DNA from: Symbiodinium natans
Lineage: Eukaryota; Sar; Dinophyceae; Suessiales; Symbiodiniaceae
NCBI GenBank assembly: GCA_905221605.1
Contig: CAJNDS010002281.1
Span: 1-64,000 of the forward strand
DNA length: 64,000 bases
Direction of reading: 5' to 3'
The notes beneath the pieces are model-generated. The model saw only the letters and a program-made list of their open reading frames with translations. It searched no databases and had not been told where the DNA came from. Position numbers and translations under genes: made by a program. This document shows, piece by piece, positions 43,219-51,601 of this stretch (positions are counted from its first letter, which is position 1; the number at the start of each line of letters is the position of its first letter).

Positions 43219-43855
43219 GGATGATAGCCCCCAACTTGGTTCCTGTGCCCGAAACCATAATCAAAGCTTTCCAAGACTGTAGCGCAGCATTGCGAGCCGC
43301 ATCTCGCTCATCTTGCCATGCCCTGCATTGCCCCGATTTCTTTAGCCACTTTTTGGACACAACAAGTTTCAAGCCTCCGGCCCCCGCCAAGTCTGCGTCA
43401 CTTGCCGAAACGGCAGTAGACACCACACTAGCGAGATCGTCCTGGTCCAGCAAGCTTTGTGACGGCCACTCGACCCTCATAGCTTTGGACGGACTCGGTT
43501 GTCCTAGTGTGTCAGCAAGAATAGACCCTTCACATTCCCACGGCAATAGTGGGCGCTTGGGTCTTGCACCGGCATTCCACAAGGCAGCCCTGAAGAACAA
43601 ATCCCCTAGGTCATCGGACTTATCCCCCCCCCCCTTTGTCATTTCACGCACCTGCAGGTCTTCTTGCTGAGACGCACGAAGCTGCTGGGAATGATCTGTT
43701 GCAATGGAAAGCAAATCAACACTCCGGCGTTCAAGATTCTGGATGCGAAGCAGCAAAGCGTCCACACCCAAAATAAGCTGATTCACTTCTGTCCGAAGCT
43801 CGTGATAGGGACTGACAAAATGCGGCTCTTCCAGACTCTGAAGGTTCAGTTGCAT
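42962..43855 (-). CDS. Tyrosine recombinase, N-terminal part with core-binding region (frame-broken)
   Basis: A 297-codon frame starting MQLNLQSLEEPHF. It has a coiled-coil-like opening (VDALLLRIQNLERRSVDLL) and then a core-binding-like region ending in STLRNRANSLLCYGRWKASL and TEQEAYRYICY. After this the plausible protein continues in the frame of 41,815-43,218 (FATSRFVQALGFAC). The usual ~15-20 residues between these motifs are missing, so the gene is probably broken by a deletion of non-multiple-of-three length near 43,045. Confidence 0.65.
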   Translation of the reverse strand: MQLNLQSLEEPHFVSPYHELRTEVNQLILGVDALLLRIQNLERRSVDLLSIATDHSQQLRASQQEDLQVREMTKGGGDKSDDLGDLFFRAALWNAGARPKRPLLPWECEGSILADTLGQPSPSKAMRVEWPSQSLLDQDDLASVVSTAVSASDADLAGAGGLKLVVSKKWLKKSGQCRAWQDERDAARNAALQSWKALIMVSGTGTKLGAIILDAAEEDEELVLESVRDAFSGKATSTLRNRANSLLCYGRWKASLAAEQVVAVFPITEQEAYRYICYIKVRASPWVRLWYLGSQGV

Positions 43856-44155
43856 TCAAGGAACAGCAGCCCTAGTCCACGTTGCCCACACGACAACCAA
43901 AACTGCACCCAAAAACAAGCACGTGAAGTGGGAAACACAGCACGTCAATGGATGAATCCCACTGCTTGCAGGCGCCTGGCACAGACTCACAGGCCTCTCT
44001 AAGGCTGCACGGCCCTTGGAACGAGCTCGCTGCTCGAGGCCGTGTACCATCCGCCAGCCCCCACGGGGCTGACTTGCACGAAGCCCTAAGGGCAACCCCA
44101 GAGGTTACCGAGCCTGGGACCTCTAGCGAAGCAATTACAAGCCTGTAGAGAGCCC
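43856..44155 (-). other. 5' untranslated end of the DIRS-like element
   Basis: 300 bp between the recombinase start and the element's right boundary. It contains no long frame. I found no inverted match to the other end of the element. Confidence 0.45.
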
Positions 44156-44569
44156 GGACAAAATTTCTGATGCCACAGCTTTCTGTGGCCTTTGAGCACT
44201 GACATGGTGCATGCGTTCACACAACACATGATTCAGTGCATCCCAAAAAAAAAACACTCGTGCCCCTTCCCACAAATGAAAATATAGTGTAATACTTCAT
44301 GCAAACACTGGAGCTCACACACAGGGACTTTTTGCACGGGGGACTTCAGGAATCACTTTCGGACCCCCCTCCCTCCACCATGCAAACCCAATGTCGTTCA
44401 TGGCCCAAAAGCTCGAGGGACTTCAGGAATCACTTTCGGACCCCTCCCTCCACAAACCCCAAAGCACCAATGATTGACACGTAAAACAGTTTTGTTCTGG
44501 GACGATGTGCTCTCACATCTGTTGCATCGCCTTTTGTGAATAAAGAATTATCAAGAAGAAGCATTCCTT
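44156..44569 (+). repeat. Copia leader, second copy of block B
   Basis: Near-identical to 35,518-35,927 (four extra A in a poly-A run, and gtgaataaag for gggaataaag). It joins directly to the start of the Copia gag frame at 44,576. Confidence 0.9.
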
Positions 44570-44575
44570 GGTGCC

Positions 44576-44935
44576 ATGGATATGATGCGGCGTCGATCTG
44601 AACCTGGACCATTATCGGCGGCCAATGATGCCGAAGAAAATCGTGGTGATGGGGGTGAAGAACGACAACAAATGGTACAAGCGCTGACAGATGGTAGGGA
44701 GGTTGCAATGATACAACCAACGTCTCAGGTGGAAAACGAAGTGGTTCCGGTTCCAGCAGCGAATCCTTTCTGGAGCGAGCGGGCTCATGAAGAAATGAGA
44801 CTGAGGCAATCAAGGCCAGCAAGTCTTCCTGCGAGCGGAGGGGATAGAAGTGGTGAAGAAACAAGAAGGCCACCGTCGTTGCCAGAACTTCGGGATCGGG
44901 AACCTGCCCAGCTGAGAGGCCATCGTCAGGTTTGA
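44576..44935 (+). CDS. Copia gag N-terminal fragment
   Basis: A 119-codon frame starting MDMMRRRSEPGPL, with an ATG right after the leader repeat. It includes ANPFWSERAHEEM, a pattern seen at the start of gag in this type of element by my recollection. It stops at TGA 44,933-44,935, where the main gag-pol frame begins in another phase. A frameshift in one gag protein is more likely than two proteins. Confidence 0.5.
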   Translation: MDMMRRRSEPGPLSAANDAEENRGDGGEERQQMVQALTDGREVAMIQPTSQVENEVVPVPAANPFWSERAHEEMRLRQSRPASLPASGGDRSGEETRRPPSLPELRDREPAQLRGHRQV

Positions 44936-47900
44936 TGGGCCAGATGGAAAGAGGTAATATTGGTGAGACACAAGGCGAGGAAGAGCTTATTCCTGATCTG
45001 AGTGGTGAAGAACAAGGTGAAGATATGGCGGTGGTAAAGCGTGCGCTGAAAGAGTTGCTTGTGCAAACAAAGGAGCTGGGGAACAGGTTGCATCGGGTGG
45101 AGGAGAAAAGCTATACCTCTGCTGCATCTGGGTCAGCTTCGAGAGCACGGAGCACTGGAGTGGTGGACGCAAATGCTGCATATCCTTTGGGAATGACTCC
45201 AGAGAAACAGTACCCGCCAGGACAAGTTTTCTACACTGATGGTATGGGTGGTTTCTGGACTGTGTTGCCTGATGGGACATGGCTGCCGATTGAGGGCTAC
45301 GACCTTCCAAAGGGTTGTGACCTTCAACCCTTGCCTGAGCCCAGGAAAGGGGATGTTCACGTGGAGGATGAGAAAGAAGTGCCAATGATGCACGTAACTG
45401 AAGGGAAGAAACCCTCCAGATTGCCTCCATTGAATTACCCCATGGGAGGTTCTGCAAGTGGTGGATATGCAAGTGGACCACCTGGTTTAACACATGTTCC
45501 GATTACTTCCTTGCCGTCAGGCGTTGATGGTTCTGCCGCACTGTTGGGAAATCAGCCCGGTTTTGTTTCAGCTCGGGAAACTTCAGCGCAAGAGAACTCA
45601 GCAGGATCGGGTGGATATACAATGGTAGATGATGTTCCATATCGGTGGAAAATGATTGCTGGGAAGTTGGAATTAGAAAAGGTTCCGCTCACAGCGTTTA
45701 CGCCCGGAATGGGACATGGACTGCCGCAAGGGCCTGGTGGAAGGGTCAGCTTACCTCCTGGAGCGGTGGTGCCACGTGGTATGCCAAACATTGGTGATAG
45801 TTCTGGAACTGAACGTCCGGAGGCTCTTGGGAAGCATGTGATGAGCCTTCCTACTTTGGCAGACTACACACCAAGCAATCCGACGGCACTAGGTGATTGG
45901 ATCGCAATGATCGAACCAATGTTGTCTTCGCTGACAGATACAGGAAGAGTGTGGTGGCAATCCGTCTATACAAAGGCGTATGAGGCGTACGCCAAATGGT
46001 TGAGTGTCTCTCCGCTGGAAAGGTTGGGCATCAAGGCTGAGCTGGAAGGGCTCAAGGGGGTTCGAACTGTGCATGTTTTGTTGGAGCAGAGAGCGGTGTC
46101 TTTGCTGCTACAGGCGATTCCGGAGAGATTGAAGACCGAGATCGTTTCCACTCGAATGTTGGGGTCGGTGATGATATTTTACAAGTTGCTGACAGTTTAC
46201 CAACCAGGTGGAGCAAACGAGCGCAGCACAATGTTAAACTTCTTGGTGCAACCATCCTCAGCAACCTCGATCTCAGAGGCTATTAAGGGAGTGCGACAAT
46301 GGGCGCAATGGCGTTCCCGGTTAAGGGAGCTGCGAGCATCCGAGCCGGATGCTACCTTGCTTATCAAGGGATTGGATGCTTTATCATCCGCGTTGCTGGC
46401 AAAACACCCTACGGTGCATTTCAGAGTGGCATCCTTCCGGGAGAAATTGGGGGTGGACTACTCGCCGACCTCTGAAACTGCGACACAACTAGCTGAAATG
46501 TTACAAGCAGAATTCGAACTGCTATTGCATAGCGCTGGTGAACAAGAGGTGAAGCAGGACTCGGACGCCAAGAAAAGGGCCAGGTTAAACAAGGCCCAAA
46601 AGGGAACTGGTGACGAGACGGAGGAGGGTGACAAAGGCAAAGGGAAAGGAAAAAGGTACAGCGGAGATGGTGAACGTCCTTTCTGTTGGATATATGGGAA
46701 GACAGAAGCAGGCTGCAAGTTCGGATCACGTTGCAAATTTCGCCATGACAAGGACTCCCTGGAGCGTGGAAGATGTTTTGAATGTGGGGCCGTTGGCCAT
46801 TTACAGCCGCAGTGTCCATACAAAGATGGTGTAAGTTCCAACGCGGACTCAAATCCTGAAAGGAATAGATCTAAAGGGAATTCTCCCAAAGGGGGAAAGG
46901 GCGGCAAAGGTGCAAAATGGGGAAATGCCAAAAAGGCAGAAGTGGCTGAAGTGGGAGATGAGACGGCTAATGCGGGATTGGATAAAGGTTCTGCAAGTCC
47001 CTCATCACCATCAACACCCAATCAGGTCCTTGCTGAAGCGTTAGAAGTGCTGAAATCTATGAAGCTGTCATCAGCGCAGTCAGCATCAAGCGGGGATCCC
47101 AGTGTTCGAATGTTATGTGACTCTGGATTATTTCAGCAGGAAGGGAGAGTGGCGTTGGTGGATACAGCTGCTACGCATCTTGCGCGGACGCTTTTCCCAT
47201 GGGAATGTTTACCCGACACTACTGTTATGGTGCAAAGCGCGCTTGGTGGTGTGACAATGAGGATTACAGAGAAAGGGACGTTGATTAGGGAAGACAATGG
47301 GCCCCTGATTATCCCTCTCTGGTTGATTTTGGAGTTTGGGGCGAACCTCACCGTGATCAATGGGATGTGTCACGTGAGTGCAAAATCTTCGCTGGACCAA
47401 CTCTTATGGTTTGAACATGGCTGTTTGGTTATGGATTACAAAACAGCTGAGAAAATGGTTTTGCATGCTGAAAGGCAGCGTGCGTCGTTGTCCCATTCTC
47501 AATGGAGGAATGGAAGGGCGGACTGTGGAGTCGGTTCGTCTGATGCCACGTTGTTGCCGAAGCAGGGAGAAGGCCGAGGAGTATGCGTTCCACATGTGGC
47601 CAGGGTTTCTGACACCAATGAGTGTTCGGGAATGGGCATGTTGGACTCGGGAGCATCACATCCTCTCAGATCACTTCGTCCTGGTGAACAGCTTCCGCAG
47701 CAAAAGGTGTTGGTGTCTTTAGCTGTTGGATCTCGGGAGATGTGTATTACCCCAGGTGGGACCCTGGTAACTCCTGAAATGGTAGATCCACTAGTGCCAA
47801 TTGGCAAAGCGAGCGCCTTGGTTGGTCTCAGAGTTCAGTGGCGTGGTGGCAAGTGCACAGCCTCACATCCTGTTCTGGGGGAACTTCGCGTTCGTGATCT

Positions 47901-50900
47901 GAATGGGTGCCCTTGTTTGGAAAAGGAGGTGGCGCTTCAGATCATTGATGAAATGGATTGGTGTTCACCAAAGCAAGCATTGAAGGTGGCACGTATGGTT
48001 CAAGGGTGTCCGAATACGGACAACGAGGTGGCTGTAAAAGCGTCGTTGCAAAGCGCAGCGCGGACAGCGTCAGCGAATGAGGAGGAGTTCGTCCAGGCAT
48101 GCTGGCGGTTTCTTCGGTGGTATTATGGGGATATACCAGAAAATATGCTGATGGAGCTGTTGCCACGTGGAGATATTGCGGCGTTGCCTTTCAACCGTCA
48201 TAAAAGGAGACGGCTGGCACGAGCAAAAAGGGTGGTGGTACACCTATTTTCGGGAAAACAAAAATGGCATTTTCCCAGTCGGGATGTGGAGGTACTGGAG
48301 CTGGATTTGAAGAAAGGCGGTGACCTACATAATTCGAGCGTCTGGAAGTACCTTCTGCATCTGGCGGCTGAAGGAAAGGTGGTTGCTGTGGTTGGAGGAC
48401 CTCCATGCAGGACAGTGTCAAGGTTGAGAGGTGAAGACGGTGGTCCACCTGTATTACGCCGGCGCTGTGGGCCTGAACGGTTGGGACTAAAGAGTCTTCC
48501 TTGGCCACATCAAGAATTAGCTCCTGAACTCATAGGGAAGGATTTCTCTCAGAACGGCAAAACGGTCTTGAGTGCTGAGGATCTGGTGGATGGTGCTCAG
48601 GAAGGGTTCTCAAGCCCTACCTTCTGGAGTTGGCCAGAAGTGAAAAGCTTTTGTGAGCGTTATGGAATGTACGCTGCACATTTTGATCAAGGAGCATTGG
48701 GACATGCTCTGGTGAAACCTACGACTTTCCTGGTGTCTGATATGGAACTATGGGAATCGTTGGAACAGGTTCGCGTGGTTGTTCCGTGGTCGGCAACATT
48801 CGCTTCTACCCTGGAAGAACGTATTGGACAGTCCTCCATATGGGCGCGATGGGCGTTTGGATTGGTTAAAAGAATACGTCACAGGTTGGCACAATGGTTG
48901 CATGAGAGCGATGCTGAACGGGAAGCTATGGTGTTAAAAACGGAAGAACGAGAAGGGACGTTACGGAGGCTGACAACGGAGGAGCGAGCTTTCCGTGACC
49001 ATTGCCTAAGGGGGCATATTCCTTTCAGACGTGATTGTCAAATTTGTGTGTCTGCCGCTGGAAAAGAGCGTCGCCATTTGAGGCGGAAGCATGGGGATGC
49101 TTACACTTTATCATTGGACTTAGCAGGTCCATACAAGTGTTCAAAGGATGCTCACCAGCAGAAGCCACGACACGCTGTTATTGGTGTGTATCAATTTCCA
49201 ATGTTGGATCCCAATGTGGGTCGCCCTCTTGAAAAGGAGGAAGATGCGGATGAGGTGGAAGATCAGGTGGCAGATGAAGGTGCTGGTGTTGGAGAATGGT
49301 TAGGCGATGCCGTCGCGAACTTCGAGGAGGAAGACTCTGCACCGGTGGAACCTGCACCAGTTCTGGAGGCAGAGGTGTTGAAAATCCAAGCTTCTGAAAA
49401 ATCCTGGAAGGAACTGAGGGACCATTTGACCCAACCTGTCCGTATGATCAACTTCGTTATGGTGGAGCCGATTGTGGATAAACAGCAAACAACTGTTTTG
49501 TCGGCGGTTCAAAGAATGATGGTGCGCTTGCAGAGACATGGGTATCCGGTGTTGAGAATCCACTCAGATCGAGCGGGGGAGTTTGTCAATGCACGCTTCC
49601 GGTCCTTTTGTGAAACTCGTCTGATATATAGGACCACTGGTGATCCTGGAGTCCCGCAAACAAATGGGCGCGCTGAAGCATGTGTGGGTTTATTCAAACG
49701 TGGTGTGAGGTCGCTCTTAAAGGAGGCGCGACTCGGGCCGGCGTACTGGGCACTGGCTGCTCGCCATTGGTCAATGTTACGGTGGCAGAAAGCTGAAAGG
49801 GAGTTGGGTTTGAAACCGAAAGCATTGCTTCCCTTTGGTGCTCAGATTCAAGTCAAACGTCGTCCGTGGGAGTTGCTGGGTCCGGATGGAACAAAGAAAG
49901 GTCGGCAATGGGTCGATCGTACGCAGCCCGCGCTTCTTTTGGGTCCATGCGATGACCTACCTGGTGGTTATTGGGTGGAAGCTCAAGGGACTGCCAAAGA
50001 TCCGGATGAACTGGTGTTATTTCCCTGCACTACGATTTTTTCCAATATAAAGGAACCGCCTGCATTGGAGCTGGAAGGGGTGGTAGAAGAACAGGAGCCT
50101 TCTCCTCCGGAGCATCGTCTCAAGGGGAAAAAACCCGTGCTTCGGTTCGCTGATGAGGAAGGTCCTCCTTTACCTCCGCCTCGCGATCCTCCAGCTCACC
50201 GTCGGTTAAAGGAAAAAAGCCCGGCCTCTTCACTGCGTGGTCATGTGGGCTCTTTGCGCTTGCTTCGCAAGCGGGGGGAGAGTCCGCCCTTAGAAATTTT
50301 CGAGGATGACATGCAGGGTTTGGGGGAGCTGGAAGAAAATGCAGATGTTGAGGACAATGTTCCTGGTGATGAGTATTGGCCGACATGCTGTTCTCCTCAT
50401 GAAAATGCTTATTTGGTCTGCAAAAGTGAGACTGCCGAGGATGGAACACAGTTGGAAAAAGAAGAACAAAAAGCCAAGTCAATGTATGAAAGGTCTATGT
50501 ATGATTACGTGGACTGTGAGGAGCTTTTGGAAGGGATTGTATACCCAAAGAGGGTGAATCGGAGAGGTGGTATCAACAATTGGTGCACAAGCACGCGAGC
50601 TCTGGTGTTGGGCCACTATACTCATGGCGGAGTGTGTGGTATTACAAAAGAGACCCATCGAAGGCCATGGCTATGTCGTTATTTGACATCATTCGTGAGG
50701 CACCACAATCCTGAAGCCAAATTTTCTGCTCTTCAGATCTCGTGCAATGCTCCGGTATCATTGCATAGGGATAGTCACAATGAAAAGCATTGCTGCAATT
50801 ATGTGTGTGGCTTTGGTGACTATAAAGAGGGTCAGCTGTGGGTTGAGGATGAAAAGGTTTTGGAGGAAGGAGCTGAAGTGGTGGAGCAATCCTATGGGAA

Positions 50901-51246
50901 GAAAGTCTTACCTGGAAAATTGGTGGATATCCACTGGAACTTCATGTCGTTCTTTCCGAGAAAACTGCATGGTCCTATGCCTTGGAAAGGGAACAGAGTA
51001 TCCTTGACAGGGTACACACCTGTTTTTATGGAGCGTTTGAGCTACAAGGATAGGTGCCATCTTCTCCAATGCAAGTTTCCTCTTCCGGAACCACAAGCTG
51101 AAGAAGGTGAAACAAGGAAATGGTTAAAAATGACGCTGAGAGAAACTCTCGCTGGACGACCTTGCAGAGGAGGTAGACTATGCTGTGTTCGAAGCGCATC
51201 AATGGGCTCTAGAGGAGCATTTGAGTATTCGACGCCTAATTGCTGA
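44932..51246 (+). CDS. Copia gag-pol part 1: gag, two retropepsin-like segments, methyltransferase-like, integrase, dioxygenase-like
   Basis: A 2,104-codon frame. The gag helical region is at ~306-540. A CCCH-type finger at ~585 (CKFGSRCKFRH) is followed by a CCHC knuckle at ~614 (CFECGAVGHLQPQC). Two aspartic-protease-like motifs follow: VDTAATH (~743) and LDSGASH (~905). A methyltransferase-like segment begins at VVVHLFSG (~1100), with GGPPCRTVS (~1156). Integrase has a zinc-like RGHIPFRRDCQIC (~1357) and a D, D-35-E core: LSLDLAG, HSDRAGEF (Asp ~1545) and NGRAEACVG. A putative Fe(II)/2OG dioxygenase follows, with HRD (His1945, Asp1947), His2013 and Arg2022 in LHGPMPWKGNRV. The frame is lost near 51,145, where the protein continues one phase over (DDLAEEVDYAVFEAH). 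Confidence 0.82.
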   Translation: MMGQMERGNIGETQGEEELIPDLSGEEQGEDMAVVKRALKELLVQTKELGNRLHRVEEKSYTSAASGSASRARSTGVVDANAAYPLGMTPEKQYPPGQVFYTDGMGGFWTVLPDGTWLPIEGYDLPKGCDLQPLPEPRKGDVHVEDEKEVPMMHVTEGKKPSRLPPLNYPMGGSASGGYASGPPGLTHVPITSLPSGVDGSAALLGNQPGFVSARETSAQENSAGSGGYTMVDDVPYRWKMIAGKLELEKVPLTAFTPGMGHGLPQGPGGRVSLPPGAVVPRGMPNIGDSSGTERPEALGKHVMSLPTLADYTPSNPTALGDWIAMIEPMLSSLTDTGRVWWQSVYTKAYEAYAKWLSVSPLERLGIKAELEGLKGVRTVHVLLEQRAVSLLLQAIPERLKTEIVSTRMLGSVMIFYKLLTVYQPGGANERSTMLNFLVQPSSATSISEAIKGVRQWAQWRSRLRELRASEPDATLLIKGLDALSSALLAKHPTVHFRVASFREKLGVDYSPTSETATQLAEMLQAEFELLLHSAGEQEVKQDSDAKKRARLNKAQKGTGDETEEGDKGKGKGKRYSGDGERPFCWIYGKTEAGCKFGSRCKFRHDKDSLERGRCFECGAVGHLQPQCPYKDGVSSNADSNPERNRSKGNSPKGGKGGKGAKWGNAKKAEVAEVGDETANAGLDKGSASPSSPSTPNQVLAEALEVLKSMKLSSAQSASSGDPSVRMLCDSGLFQQEGRVALVDTAATHLARTLFPWECLPDTTVMVQSALGGVTMRITEKGTLIREDNGPLIIPLWLILEFGANLTVINGMCHVSAKSSLDQLLWFEHGCLVMDYKTAEKMVLHAERQRASLSHSQWRNGRADCGVGSSDATLLPKQGEGRGVCVPHVARVSDTNECSGMGMLDSGASHPLRSLRPGEQLPQQKVLVSLAVGSREMCITPGGTLVTPEMVDPLVPIGKASALVGLRVQWRGGKCTASHPVLGELRVRDLNGCPCLEKEVALQIIDEMDWCSPKQALKVARMVQGCPNTDNEVAVKASLQSAARTASANEEEFVQACWRFLRWYYGDIPENMLMELLPRGDIAALPFNRHKRRRLARAKRVVVHLFSGKQKWHFPSRDVEVLELDLKKGGDLHNSSVWKYLLHLAAEGKVVAVVGGPPCRTVSRLRGEDGGPPVLRRRCGPERLGLKSLPWPHQELAPELIGKDFSQNGKTVLSAEDLVDGAQEGFSSPTFWSWPEVKSFCERYGMYAAHFDQGALGHALVKPTTFLVSDMELWESLEQVRVVVPWSATFASTLEERIGQSSIWARWAFGLVKRIRHRLAQWLHESDAEREAMVLKTEEREGTLRRLTTEERAFRDHCLRGHIPFRRDCQICVSAAGKERRHLRRKHGDAYTLSLDLAGPYKCSKDAHQQKPRHAVIGVYQFPMLDPNVGRPLEKEEDADEVEDQVADEGAGVGEWLGDAVANFEEEDSAPVEPAPVLEAEVLKIQASEKSWKELRDHLTQPVRMINFVMVEPIVDKQQTTVLSAVQRMMVRLQRHGYPVLRIHSDRAGEFVNARFRSFCETRLIYRTTGDPGVPQTNGRAEACVGLFKRGVRSLLKEARLGPAYWALAARHWSMLRWQKAERELGLKPKALLPFGAQIQVKRRPWELLGPDGTKKGRQWVDRTQPALLLGPCDDLPGGYWVEAQGTAKDPDELVLFPCTTIFSNIKEPPALELEGVVEEQEPSPPEHRLKGKKPVLRFADEEGPPLPPPRDPPAHRRLKEKSPASSLRGHVGSLRLLRKRGESPPLEIFEDDMQGLGELEENADVEDNVPGDEYWPTCCSPHENAYLVCKSETAEDGTQLEKEEQKAKSMYERSMYDYVDCEELLEGIVYPKRVNRRGGINNWCTSTRALVLGHYTHGGVCGITKETHRRPWLCRYLTSFVRHHNPEAKFSALQISCNAPVSLHRDSHNEKHCCNYVCGFGDYKEGQLWVEDEKVLEEGAEVVEQSYGKKVLPGKLVDIHWNFMSFFPRKLHGPMPWKGNRVSLTGYTPVFMERLSYKDRCHLLQCKFPLPEPQAEEGETRKWLKMTLRETLAGRPCRGGRLCCVRSASMGSRGAFEYSTPNC

Positions 51247-51601
51247 ACAGGAATGTTGCATTTTGGATGAGTTCCATGGATCGGCCAATGAGTCGAATGA
51301 GGAAAAAGGATCAGAGACTAGAGAATGGCTGGTTAAAGCAAAAAGGGCTGAGGAACAGCTCTCGAAGTTTTTGGTCAAAGCAGCTCAAGTTCAGCAGGTG
51401 GTACAGGAGAATACCGCGCTGGAGGCAGCAGAGGAGGTTGAGTTCCTGCAAACAAAAACGATTCCTACACAAGAAGCCATGCAAGAGCTGGAAAAGTGGA
51501 GGGATTCATTGTCGGACGAGGTGAAGTCTTTGGTTAAAAGAGTTGGAGGTGGTGGAACCAACAACTCAAGAAAAGTTGGACAAATTGGCGGAAGAGCCTA
51601 A
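51146..51601 (+). CDS. Copia pol linker segment in a shifted frame
   Basis: After the first shift the protein reads LDDLAEEVDYAVFEAHQWAL, then an acidic helical linker, then the usual lead-in to Copia RT (LEKWRDSLSDEVKSLVKR). The frame ends at 51,601 because a second shift at about 51,540 (in gttaaaagagttgg) moves the protein to the RT frame. The A-rich site resembles a slippery sequence but could equally be a mutation. Confidence 0.6.
   Translation, partial: LSLDDLAEEVDYAVFEAHQWALEEHLSIRRLIAEQECCILDEFHGSANESNEEKGSETREWLVKAKRAEEQLSKFLVKAAQVQQVVQENTALEAAEEVEFLQTKTIPTQEAMQELEKWRDSLSDEVKSLVKRVGGGGTNNSRKVGQIGGRA

Larger units (their letters stand above)
36155..44155 (-). mobile_element. DIRS-like (tyrosine recombinase) retroelement, inserted in the Copia leader
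   Basis: An 8.0-kb unit read on the minus strand. In transcription order it encodes a tyrosine recombinase (split), a gag-like zinc-motif protein, and a polyprotein with dioxygenase-like, cytosine methyltransferase-like, RT and RNase H domains. There is no DDE integrase and no LTR pair, which with the recombinase points to a DIRS/YR element. Termini were defined from the broken leader duplication. Clear inverted or split repeats were not found. Compared with the intact leader, 17 bp (35,501-35,517) are absent at the insertion site. Confidence 0.8.

Noticed and set aside
35518-44569. Blocks B and B' as LTRs of an inserted element
   Set aside because: B continues from block A and into A' in a normal tandem duplication, and B' runs straight into the Copia gag start, so they are leader copies, not terminal repeats of the DIRS-like unit.
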